A DNA stretch of 5,230 bases from Candidatus Omnitrophota bacterium. GTDB taxonomy: Bacteria; Omnitrophota; Koll11; VGKN01. The notes below the pieces were generated by a model. The model ran no database searches, had not been told where the DNA came from, and worked only from the letters and a program-made list of their open reading frames with translations. Shown piece by piece: positions 1 to 5,173 of this stretch (its first letter is position 1; the number at the start of each line of letters is the position of its first letter). A program made the position numbers and the translations under genes. The DNA is taken from contig VGKN01000126.1 in NCBI GenBank assembly GCA_016867055.1, positions 1 through 5,230 of the forward strand, written 5' to 3'.

Positions 1-21
1 TGAGCTTTTAGGAAAAAAAAA

Positions 22-50
22 TGGAGTGACCCCCATCGGTTAGACACAAA
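22..50 (-). repeat. Terminal inverted repeat, orfB (right) end of the IS
   Basis: This 29-bp end pairs with 1412-1440. The outer 13 bases are identical (TGGAGTGACCCCC), the next eight mostly differ, and the inner eight are identical again (GACACAAA), giving 22 of 29 matches. The two-block structure fits the known division of IS ends into an outer cleavage part and an inner transposase-binding part. The orfB stop codon (complement of 40-42) lies in the variable middle block. Confidence 0.93.
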
Positions 51-882
51 GTACCTTTGAGGTTAGTAAGGTCTGACGATTACTGTTTATACTTCTTGCT
101 ACCAATTCTTCATATTCATTCGGTGGACAATATCCCAATGTTGAATGTAACCTTTTCTCATTGTACACTTCTTCAATGAAATACGGAATGCGTTTCTTTA
201 CATCCTCAAAGGTCTTATAGTCCCATAGGTACACCTCCTCACTCTTCAGGGTTTTAATAAAGCTCTCTACATGAGCATTATCATAGGGATTACCTTTCCT
301 CGACATACTGATACGAAGACCTGCAGTTTTAAGCTCCTCCACATATTCATGAGCTGCATACTGTACTCCTCTGTCTGAATGGTGAATACATCCTTCGGGA
401 GGACGTCTCATCTGTACAGCCATCCGTAACGCTGCCCTCGTTAATCCTGTATCGATCCTTTGAGAAATAGCCCATCCTATGACTTTTCGTGAGAATACAT
501 CAAGGATAACCGCTAAGTATACAAAGGCCGTCAGTATCCTGATGTAGGTGATGTCTGCAATCCATGCCTGGTTTATCCCGCCTACCTTCGTATCTTTCAG
601 TAAGTTGGGATAAACCGGATACGGGTGCTTGCTGTCTGTCGTTGTAACCCATTTCTTCTTGATCTTACAGATGAGTGATTCCTCCTGCATGATCCTCTGT
701 ACACGTTTATGATTTACCAGAATACCTTCGCGCTTTAACTGTGCTGTGACACGCCGATACCCATAACGAGGATACTCTACTACTATCTCCTCAATCTTAT
801 CCCTTAGGTCAGCATCTTCTTTCCGCTTTTGAAGGTCCTGGGTCTCCTTGTAGTAATAGCTGCTGCGTGCAATGTTCAGCAT
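40..882 (-). CDS. IS3-family transposase OrfB, DDE integrase-type catalytic subunit
   Basis: This 280-residue protein has the normal length for an IS3-family OrfB and carries out DNA cleavage and strand transfer. An N-terminal helical HTH_21-like region (about residues 20-75, with YPRYGYRRVTAQL) precedes an RNase-H-like integrase core (about 100-265). The catalytic triad is visible: D110 in AWIADITYI, D170 in HHSDRGVQY, and E206 in NPYDNAHVESF. There are exactly 35 residues between D170 and E206, and K213 follows seven residues after the glutamate, as in the family. The ATG overlaps the orfA stop in ATGCTGA, and GGGGGAG (complement of 887-893) lies 4 nt upstream, so re-initiation by translational coupling is plausible. 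The -1 frame stays open upstream of the ATG (reading K-R-G-S-E before M-L-N-I), so a frameshifted OrfAB fusion is also possible. I see no classic A-AAA-AAG slippery heptamer. No disabling mutation is visible. Confidence 0.95.
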   Translation of the reverse strand: MLNIARSSYYYKETQDLQKRKEDADLRDKIEEIVVEYPRYGYRRVTAQLKREGILVNHKRVQRIMQEESLICKIKKKWVTTTDSKHPYPVYPNLLKDTKVGGINQAWIADITYIRILTAFVYLAVILDVFSRKVIGWAISQRIDTGLTRAALRMAVQMRRPPEGCIHHSDRGVQYAAHEYVEELKTAGLRISMSRKGNPYDNAHVESFIKTLKSEEVYLWDYKTFEDVKKRIPYFIEEVYNEKRLHSTLGYCPPNEYEELVARSINSNRQTLLTSKVLCV

Positions 883-1226
883 TTCGCTCCCCCGTTTGAC
901 CCCTCCCAGTTCCTCCCGGTTATTGGCAATGAATTTTCTCTTCTCCTTTGCAGTGTATATTCCATTGCTTTTTTTAATAACTCGTTATCCATGGTCAAAC
1001 GGCCTACCATCTGCTCCAGATCCTTGATCTTTGCCTCAAGAGCTCTTACACTGGCAGACTTGCCCTCAACAAGCTTTCCCTCAAGATACCGGTTCTTCCA
1101 ATGGCCTATAAGACCAGAGGATATCTCATACCGCCTGCTTAATTGCCCCATTGTCGCTGACCCACTCAATAATTCCTCTACTACTTGCCTCTTGAATGCC
1201 ACACTGTATGTCCTTTTTGTTCTCAT
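876..1226 (-). CDS. IS3-family transposase OrfA, helix-turn-helix DNA-binding subunit
   Basis: This 116-residue protein is of usual OrfA length. Residues 5-47 form an HTH_Tnp_1-type domain (TYSVAFKRQVVEELLSG, then SRRYEISSGLIGHWKNRY) expected to recognise the IS ends. Residues 60-88 form a leucine zipper with L63, L70, L77 and L84 exactly seven apart and I67, V74 and N81 at the other core position. This is the usual OrfA/OrfAB multimerisation segment. The basic tail after residue 90 runs into the orfB overlap. The start is supported by AAAGGGA (complement of 1233-1239), 6 nt upstream of the ATG. The ATG also overlaps the stop of a 45-codon open frame upstream (TAATG), so translation may be coupled to that frame. 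Confidence 0.94.
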   Translation of the reverse strand: MRTKRTYSVAFKRQVVEELLSGSATMGQLSRRYEISSGLIGHWKNRYLEGKLVEGKSASVRALEAKIKDLEQMVGRLTMDNELLKKAMEYTLQRRRENSLPITGRNWEGSNGGAKC

Positions 1227-1363
1227 TACGAGTCCCTTTCCGCCTTAAAGTATGTTCGAGGTGTGTTTATCCAAAATCCGGCTTCACCAAATGCCATAGA
1301 ATCGATTATCTCGGTATAACCCTTATACTGAGTATACCCAAAATTAGCATCTTCCTCTCTCAT
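1226..1363 (-). CDS. Candidate 45-residue leader ORF inside the IS, overlapping the orfA start
   Basis: On the minus strand an ATG at 1363 opens 45 codons that end in a TAA sharing its last base with the orfA ATG (TAATG). The predicted peptide starts MREEDANFGY and ends YFKAERDS. It is rich in aromatic and charged residues and has no membrane segment or known motif that I recognise. A stop lies two codons upstream of the ATG, so it cannot extend further. It sits downstream of the likely IS promoter, so it would be the first frame on the transposase mRNA and could couple or tune OrfA translation. Against it, no convincing Shine-Dalgarno precedes its ATG, the length could occur by chance, and orfA has its own ribosome-binding site. 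It could also be a remnant of captured host sequence. Confidence 0.35.
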   Translation of the reverse strand: MREEDANFGYTQYKGYTEIIDSMAFGEAGFWINTPRTYFKAERDS

Positions 1364-1393
1364 ACTTCAATCGGCTTCTTTTTACTCGTCAGT

Positions 1394-1421
1394 ATTCTAA
1401 CCTTTTTTGGTTTTGTGTCCA
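1394..1421 (-). promoter_or_regulatory. Likely transposase promoter at the IS left end
   Basis: On the minus strand TGGACA (1421-1416, one mismatch to the sigma70 -35 consensus) is followed after 16 bp by TAGAAT (1399-1394, one mismatch to the -10 consensus). The -35 box lies across the inner block of the terminal repeat, a common arrangement in IS3-family elements. Transcription would start near 1387, about 24 nt before the small ORF and about 160 nt before orfA. Confidence 0.6.
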
Positions 1422-1440
1422 GTTAGAGGGGGTCACTCCA
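1412..1440 (-). repeat. Terminal inverted repeat, orfA (left) end of the IS
   Basis: Read on the minus strand this is TGGAGTGACCCCC, then an eight-base variable block, then GACACAAA, matching the end at 22-50. The inner block overlaps the -35 box of the likely transposase promoter, so transposase binding to its own end could repress its transcription. That last point is inference from position. Confidence 0.93.
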
Positions 1441-1472
1441 AGCCTCGTACTGGTACTCTTCTGGTTGCAGAG

Positions 1473-2126
1473 ATGAGGCTTCATCGTATCGTATCTGAAA
1501 AGCCTTTTGTAGTTGAATATAGCAAGGTCGAAAGTGTAAAGGCAGAGAAAGTTCTAGCTGGCAGGGCAGAAGATGTGGTAAGGAGTAGCGGTAAGTATCT
1601 GGTCATTCGCATAAATAAGGATTTTGGAAAAGTATTCAAAAAAGTAGTTATATATCCTGAAAAAGAAGTAAAGTGCCCTGAGCCGCCTTTTGTCGAAAAA
1701 TATCCAAACTCTATAAGTATTGCTTGTACCGAGAAGAATAAATGGATTGTTTTTGTCTATGTTTCAAAAGACAAAGCAGAGGATATATACAAATTTTACA
1801 GCGGTGGACTTAAAAAACATTTTAAAAATGTGGGCTTTCATTTCCCTGAGGATTCCTGGGAGTTCAGTCGTGAATTTGGAATTCAGATTGAATCTATCGA
1901 GGTTGATCAATGGGGTAATTATTTAGATAGAAAAAGAAAAGATAAGCCTATAAAGTCACCTCTCCCTTTGAATGGTGTAGTTTTTCATATTGTTATAGAT
2001 AAAGGAAGTCCAAAGTCTTTCATCCAAGATTTCTCATTCATAAAAATCTACTACTCAATCAACCCCGATGTAATTAAGAAAAATATTGAAGATCATAGAA
2101 AACTGTATCCACCGGTTGAAGAATAA
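1473..2126 (+). CDS. Hypothetical protein next to the IS, probably missing its 5' end
   Basis: I do not recognise this gene. From ATG 1473 it encodes 217 residues of mixed alpha/beta character with no membrane segment and no lipobox. The middle part (PPFVEKYPNS..., then KWIVFVYVSKDKAEDIYKFYSGGLKKHF) follows a pattern I associate with small exported bacterial proteins: a YP-containing start, a strand, a V/I-x-x-FY helix, then a short amphipathic segment. That is only a resemblance. The frame stays open back to a TTG at 1407 inside the insertion sequence. Codons 1441-1472 outside the IS are therefore also readable and may be genuine coding sequence cut by the insertion. ATG 1473 has only a poor ribosome-binding site (GCAGAG), and no promoter is visible between the IS end and this ATG. 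The absence of any signal sequence would also fit loss of the N-terminus. It may be a pseudogene or may be read from outside the window. Confidence 0.6.
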   Translation: MRLHRIVSEKPFVVEYSKVESVKAEKVLAGRAEDVVRSSGKYLVIRINKDFGKVFKKVVIYPEKEVKCPEPPFVEKYPNSISIACTEKNKWIVFVYVSKDKAEDIYKFYSGGLKKHFKNVGFHFPEDSWEFSREFGIQIESIEVDQWGNYLDRKRKDKPIKSPLPLNGVVFHIVIDKGSPKSFIQDFSFIKIYYSINPDVIKKNIEDHRKLYPPVEE

Positions 2127-2160
2127 TGAAAAAGATTATTTACTTATTTTCAGAAAAAGG

Positions 2161-2183
2161 AAAAAGGGGACAGGCTACTTTTT
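2161..2183 (+). repeat. RAYT/REP-type terminal tag, solitary
   Basis: GGGGACAGGCTACTTTTT at 2166-2183 matches a sequence I recall flanking REP-associated tyrosine transposase (IS200-like) genes in many environmental bacterial genomes. The flanking AAAAAG (2161-2166) and CTTTTT (2178-2183) are exact inverse complements, making a weak A/T-rich foldback. No transposase gene is attached, so it would be a solo end or the scar of a lost element. It shares GGGACA, in the same orientation, with the second tag near 5117. The identification rests on memory of the motif, not on an alignment. Confidence 0.5.
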
Positions 2184-2317
2184 AAGATATCTTGCAGGAA
2201 ATTTATTGTCACCCTGTAACGAATAACAATCTCCGGTTCCATGGTCTTGAATCTTGACAACAGCTTACCGAGTAACAAATGCTCTAATCATCCTAAATCA
2301 TTAAAATCACCCCCACC

Positions 2318-2350
2318 TCTTACAACTTTAGTTGTAAGAAATTTTACAAC
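2318..2350 (+). promoter_or_regulatory. Palindromic operator candidate with three TTACAAC half-sites
   Basis: TCTTACAAC (2318-2326) and GTTGTAAGA (2331-2339) form a perfect 9-bp inverted repeat around TTTA. A third TTACAAC (2344-2350) lies just downstream in direct orientation. The block ends 10 bp before the -35 box of the promoter at 2361, the usual position for an activator or a repressor that loops. It could instead form an RNA hairpin, but only a short, broken T-run follows, so it is a poor terminator. No regulator gene is present to name a binding protein. Confidence 0.5.
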
Positions 2351-2360
2351 CTTTTCCTCA

Positions 2361-2389
2361 TTGACAAGGCATCTATTTATTGATATAAA
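2361..2389 (+). promoter_or_regulatory. Strong sigma70-type promoter with extended -10
   Basis: TTGACA (2361-2366) is a perfect -35 box. After exactly 17 bp comes TATAAA (2384-2389), one mismatch from consensus, preceded by TG at 2381-2382 in the extended -10 position. Transcription would start near 2396, giving a leader of about 77 nt before the ATG at 2473. This is the best promoter in the window and probably drives both downstream genes. Confidence 0.8.
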
Positions 2390-2398
2390 GGATGACAA

Positions 2399-2422
2399 TA
2401 AGTGCCATAAAAGGGGCGCTTA
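2399..2422 (+). promoter_or_regulatory. Leader stem-loop near the mRNA 5' end
   Basis: TAAGTGCC (2399-2406) pairs with GGCGCTTA (2415-2422) over eight base pairs, one of them G-U, closing an eight-base loop. It begins about 3 nt after the predicted transcription start. A hairpin so close to the 5' end can protect mRNA from decay. I see no match to a known riboswitch, and GGGGCG occurs twice (2413-2418, 2424-2429) without obvious meaning. Confidence 0.45.
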
Positions 2423-2472
2423 CGGGGCGATTGAGGGAGATATAGCAATAAGGGATTTTACATGGAGGACAT

Positions 2473-3207
2473 ATGAAAAAAGGGTCAATTGTTTTAATAA
2501 TATTAATTCTTGCTGGTTTATATCTTTTAGTGGGTATTACCACTCTTAAAACCCCTGAAATTAAAGGAGTTGTGTTGGATGCTGAAACAGGCAAGCCGAT
2601 AGAAGGAGCAAATGTTGTTGCAGGATGGGGTAGAACTTATAGTGGGCCTGGAGGGCAATTCGATGGGAAAACTTTTAAAGAACTCAAGTTGAAGACAGGT
2701 AAAGACGGGACTTTTAAGATACCTGCTTATGTAGTCATAAATTGGATACCTTTTCCATTTGGGCAGGGAGGTACCTTTGGAATGGCTGTGTATGCCCATG
2801 GGTGCAAGCACAAAAGCTTTATCTTCAATGAAACCGAAAACTTTAAAAGACCAAAGTATGAAGAGTTTGAAAAGATGTTAATTGAAAAGAAATTATTATT
2901 AAGTTTGCCAGAAATAAAAGATCCTAAATCTTATATTAAAAATAGAGGTGATATTTATTTTTATACTGAAGCAGATGAAGTATATCGAAAAGAAGAAGAC
3001 AAATTATTCCTAGAAAAATTCGGAATGCGAAAATGGGATAAAAATATTCAGTATGAGCTTGCCGAGGCATACTACCGCATGGGTGATTATAAATCTGCCA
3101 TAAAAAAACTTGAAGAGATCATTAAAGATGACCCGAATGCAAAAACAAAGTACTTTGATGAAAAATATCAAAAATATAAATCGAAGTTAAAAGAATCATC
3201 AAAATAA
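2473..3207 (+). CDS. Membrane-anchored protein with carboxypeptidase-regulatory-like domain and TPR
   Basis: The 244-residue protein begins MKKGS, followed by a hydrophobic helix (about residues 5-24). No good signal-peptidase site follows, so an uncleaved anchor with the bulk outside the cytoplasmic membrane is likely. Residues 29-115 fit a CarboxypepD_reg-type beta sandwich: IKGVVLDAETGKPIEGANVVA opens it, KTGKDGTFKIPAY is the turn-and-strand signature, and the YAHGCKHKSF segment resembles the closing strand. Residues 193-222 (ELAEAYYRMGDYKSAIKKLE) are a good single TPR motif, followed by a lysine-rich coiled tail. Such domains usually mediate binding, not catalysis. GGAGG (2464-2468) lies 4 nt before the ATG. 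The next gene starts 35 nt after its stop with no terminator between, so the two probably form one operon. The ligand is unknown, and a role as partner or surface anchor of the downstream secreted protein is inference. Confidence 0.82.
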   Translation: MKKGSIVLIILILAGLYLLVGITTLKTPEIKGVVLDAETGKPIEGANVVAGWGRTYSGPGGQFDGKTFKELKLKTGKDGTFKIPAYVVINWIPFPFGQGGTFGMAVYAHGCKHKSFIFNETENFKRPKYEEFEKMLIEKKLLLSLPEIKDPKSYIKNRGDIYFYTEADEVYRKEEDKLFLEKFGMRKWDKNIQYELAEAYYRMGDYKSAIKKLEEIIKDDPNAKTKYFDEKYQKYKSKLKESSK

Positions 3208-3242
3208 TAAAATGTAAGTATTTTTTGGGGAAGTTCATACGG

Positions 3243-5105
3243 ATGAAAAGAATTTATATGGCATGGGGCTTCTTTTTAATGCTGTTTTTTATGTTATCCA
3301 TTGACAAGGTATTGTTTGCACTTCCGAGCGGTTCGCCTCCTAGAAATATAGCAGGTCATTGGGACTTAACGCAAATGTCATCTGACATTAAATATGCCTT
3401 ACCTGAAAGTGAAACTAATGGATTAAAGTCAGTAATGGATAGTTTCCCAGGCGGATATGAGGGATTCAAAAATTTCCTTTCCTCTGCCAATATTTTCGAG
3501 GACGGTCCTGCTGGTCTTTATGGTCTATTTCATTTTTATGATCCTACTACAGGCAAAGGATATCAAGGTATACCTTATAATGCAAAAAACAGAGCAAATG
3601 ATTTGTATCAAGATGCAGTTTATACTTATTGTGAGTATCTACTTAATTCATCTGCATATTACAACCCCTCCGCACTCATTAAAAATGCATGGGGCCGTTT
3701 TGGACGTGCATCTCACCCTGTGCAGGATATGGTAGTCCCTGCTCATTCAAACTTAATCCCTCACATATATCCTCCAGATGCTTTTGAAAAATATGTTAGA
3801 GATAACTGGGATAGGTGGCATCCAGATACCCCAAACGAAGGGAAAATCATAAAAGGACACGATAGTAATGGAAATCCTATTTATTACACTGGTCTAAAAG
3901 ATTATCTTGAAAATTACCTAAAAAGAAACCCTTATAACCCAGGATATCAACTAAACAGTGTATCAGAATATATCAACGAGCTCGCAAAGAAGAGTCGCAA
4001 TTACCCTGTAGATGACAGGGATGACCCAAATGGAGAAATATCCTGGGAAGAAAAAAGAAAAAATGCACAAGATCTCCTGCCACTTGCAATGATGTACGGC
4101 GCGGGCCTGATAAATACTTTCTGGAAGGACATGAACACTTCAACTTCTGGAGGAATCCCTGACGTCTGTAAGAGACCACCTGTGCAAAAAAGCCCTGGTG
4201 GAGACCATGCTGATGACAGGTTTGATGTAAGTGATGAATTTTACCTTGAAAGATACTTCGATATGTCTCTCGATAAGCTAACAGACTTAAACATGCGTAC
4301 TGCAATGAAGAAAGGCAAGATAGGGGTATATTATTTGAAGCAGGTGATTGATACGTATATACAAGGTATGACAGTAGCAACTGATGCTGAAAGACAAACA
4401 GCACAAAATAAGCTTAATGAACTTGGGAAAGTAACTATTCCAAATTCAGCACGATTTCAGAATGACTTCAAAACTGCTCCGGATATTGCCCTCTTTGCTT
4501 ATGGATATTATAATCCTTCAATCTCATTGATGTTAAGGTTTAAAGAACCTGTTGCATTTTTAGGATTAGATTTTGACCCACAAATAGTGAAGGACCATCC
4601 TGTGATAATTACTCCCTCTGGTGGTTTATTTGGACTGGAAAATTCCCAAATGCTAAAAGCTCAACTTGACGAATATGTTAAAAATGGCGGTACACTTATT
4701 GTCTTTGCACAGCAGCATGGGTATGAGTTTTCTATTCTTCCAGTCCCTCAGGAGGCGGATGGAACGTATAAAACGATAACAGGTTATGGCTGGACTGAGG
4801 ATCAGTCGTGCCTATGGAATGGTACATATGTTGATACGTGGCATCAGATATTCTCAGGCATTTATACTTCAACACCCTCTGCCAATGTGGATGGATACTT
4901 TACTGATTACCCCTCCAGTGCAACTGTGCTTCTCAGAAGGATAAAAAACGGACAGCCTGCAATGCTTATGTATGAATATGGAAATGGAAGAGTTATCGTT
5001 TCATCTCTTTTTACTGACTGGGGATATGCTCATTCACAGGCTACGCAGGATGAGTTAAAGATTGTAAGAGATATGATCTCCTGGGCAAAGAAGCCTGAAC
5101 ATTAG
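3243..5105 (+). CDS. Secreted phospholipase C/P1-nuclease-like protein with C-terminal amidotransferase-like domain
   Basis: ATG 3243 gives 620 residues. It is preferred over the upstream TTG at 3225 because MKR then starts a clean signal peptide and GGGGAAG lies 9 nt upstream. Cleavage is likely after DKVLFA (residue 26). Numbering from this ATG, residues about 38-300 resemble zinc-dependent phospholipase C and S1/P1 nuclease. H39-W40 starts the first helix. HFYDPTTGKGY (D100) resembles the FYDPDTG region of Bacillus cereus PLC. HPVQDMVVPAH supplies H158, D162 and H168 with the exact H-x3-D-x5-H spacing of that enzyme. H174 and E182 (in FEKYV) are candidate further ligands. N116 appears where PLC has a histidine ligand, so one metal site may be weak. 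Residues about 450-618 resemble a class I amidotransferase/ThuA-type fold (IITPSGGLFG, then LDEYVKNGGTLIVFAQ, ending GNGRVIVSSLFTDW), but no cysteine sits at the nucleophile position. It probably acts in the periplasm or outside the cell. The substrate is unknown. Confidence 0.8.
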   Translation: MKRIYMAWGFFLMLFFMLSIDKVLFALPSGSPPRNIAGHWDLTQMSSDIKYALPESETNGLKSVMDSFPGGYEGFKNFLSSANIFEDGPAGLYGLFHFYDPTTGKGYQGIPYNAKNRANDLYQDAVYTYCEYLLNSSAYYNPSALIKNAWGRFGRASHPVQDMVVPAHSNLIPHIYPPDAFEKYVRDNWDRWHPDTPNEGKIIKGHDSNGNPIYYTGLKDYLENYLKRNPYNPGYQLNSVSEYINELAKKSRNYPVDDRDDPNGEISWEEKRKNAQDLLPLAMMYGAGLINTFWKDMNTSTSGGIPDVCKRPPVQKSPGGDHADDRFDVSDEFYLERYFDMSLDKLTDLNMRTAMKKGKIGVYYLKQVIDTYIQGMTVATDAERQTAQNKLNELGKVTIPNSARFQNDFKTAPDIALFAYGYYNPSISLMLRFKEPVAFLGLDFDPQIVKDHPVIITPSGGLFGLENSQMLKAQLDEYVKNGGTLIVFAQQHGYEFSILPVPQEADGTYKTITGYGWTEDQSCLWNGTYVDTWHQIFSGIYTSTPSANVDGYFTDYPSSATVLLRRIKNGQPAMLMYEYGNGRVIVSSLFTDWGYAHSQATQDELKIVRDMISWAKKPEH

Positions 5106-5114
5106 AATAATTAA

Positions 5115-5135
5115 TAGGGACACTTCCCGTATTTT
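5115..5135 (+). repeat. RAYT-type terminal tag with mini-hairpin, left end of the transposase element
   Basis: TAGGGACACTTCCCGTATTTT lies directly upstream of a RAYT start. GGGA (5117-5120) and TCCC (5125-5128) form a 4-bp stem around CACT, like the small end hairpins recognised by HUH transposases. I recall this motif as a recurrent border of such genes. It begins about 10 bp after the stop codon at 5105, so the element may have landed in or at the end of that gene. Confidence 0.55.
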
Positions 5136-5136
5136 A

Positions 5137-5166
5137 TTGACAAACTTAGAATAGGTGGAATAGCAT
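5137..5166 (+). promoter_or_regulatory. Possible weak promoter for the RAYT gene
   Basis: TTGACA (5137-5142) is a perfect -35 box. TAGCAT (5161-5166), 18 bp further on, matches four of six -10 bases. The start of transcription would fall almost on the ATG at 5174, making the mRNA nearly leaderless. The only ribosome-binding-like sequence, AGGTGG (5153-5158), would then lie outside it. The -35 is clear, the -10 is not. Confidence 0.3.
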
Positions 5167-5173
5167 AACATCC

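Larger units (their letters stand above)
22..1440 (-). mobile_element. Complete IS3-family insertion sequence, 1419 bp
   Basis: The element is bounded by TGGAGTGACCCCC at 22-34 and its exact inverse complement at 1428-1440, so it has the TG...CA ends usual for IS3-family elements. Inside lie orfA and orfB of the IS3 type, read right to left, with orfB ending inside the terminal repeat. Both frames are intact and the DDE triad is complete, so the copy could be active. The bases flanking the ends differ: an A-run ends at 21, and AGCCT starts at 1441. The 3-5 bp target duplication usual for this family is therefore not visible, apart from a single shared A. This suggests that one flank was changed after insertion, for example by an adjacent deletion or by recombination with another copy. 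The stretch upstream of orfA (about 210 bp) is long for the family and contains an extra small open frame. The subgroup (IS150- or IS3-like) is not certain. Confidence 0.95.
2127..2472 (+). other. Intergenic region of 346 bp with mobile-element tag and regulatory block
   Basis: No gene is supported here. The left half holds a RAYT-type terminal tag (2161-2183) and otherwise featureless AT-rich sequence. The right half, from 2318, holds a palindrome with an extra half-site, a near-consensus promoter and a leader hairpin, all pointing toward the gene at 2473. No clear rho-independent terminator follows the gene ending at 2126: the tag has an A-run and a T-run that can pair, but no GC-rich stem. 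An open frame at 2241-2549 runs through the promoter and into the next gene and is not credible as coding. Confidence 0.75.

Noticed and set aside
829..1248. Open frame of 139 codons on the plus strand
   Set aside because: It lies antisense to orfA and the start of orfB, whose domains are certain. It shows no motif of its own.
1313..1338. GGTATA...TATACC inverted repeat within the IS
   Set aside because: Only six bases pair over a 14-base gap in AT-rich sequence. It overlaps the small ORF and gives no clear regulatory meaning.
1196..1426. Open frame of 76 codons on the plus strand inside the IS
   Set aside because: It is antisense to the IS upstream region, crosses the promoter and nearly reaches the terminal repeat. 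Its hydrophobic C-terminus simply reflects the T-rich strand.
2331..2350. Rho-independent terminator for the upstream gene at the TTACAAC palindrome
   Set aside because: The stem has few G-C pairs, the T-run after it is short and interrupted, and it lies about 190 bp past the upstream stop.
2462..2476. Four-codon open frame ATGGAGGACATATGA overlapping the start at 2473
   Set aside because: Its ATG comes from the sequence around the ribosome-binding site of the real gene. It has no ribosome-binding site of its own.
2241..2549. Open frame of 102 codons on the plus strand
   Set aside because: It runs through a near-perfect promoter and 77 bases into the well-supported gene at 2473. It has no ribosome-binding site and low-complexity Asn/Ser composition.
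3301..3306. TTGACA that could be a -35 box inside the PLC-like gene
   Set aside because: No acceptable -10 box lies 16-18 bp downstream, and it falls in the signal peptide coding region.
3973..4404. Open frame of 143 codons on the minus strand
   Set aside because: It is antisense to the coding sequence of the PLC-like protein and rich in Leu, Ser and His as expected for a shadow frame.
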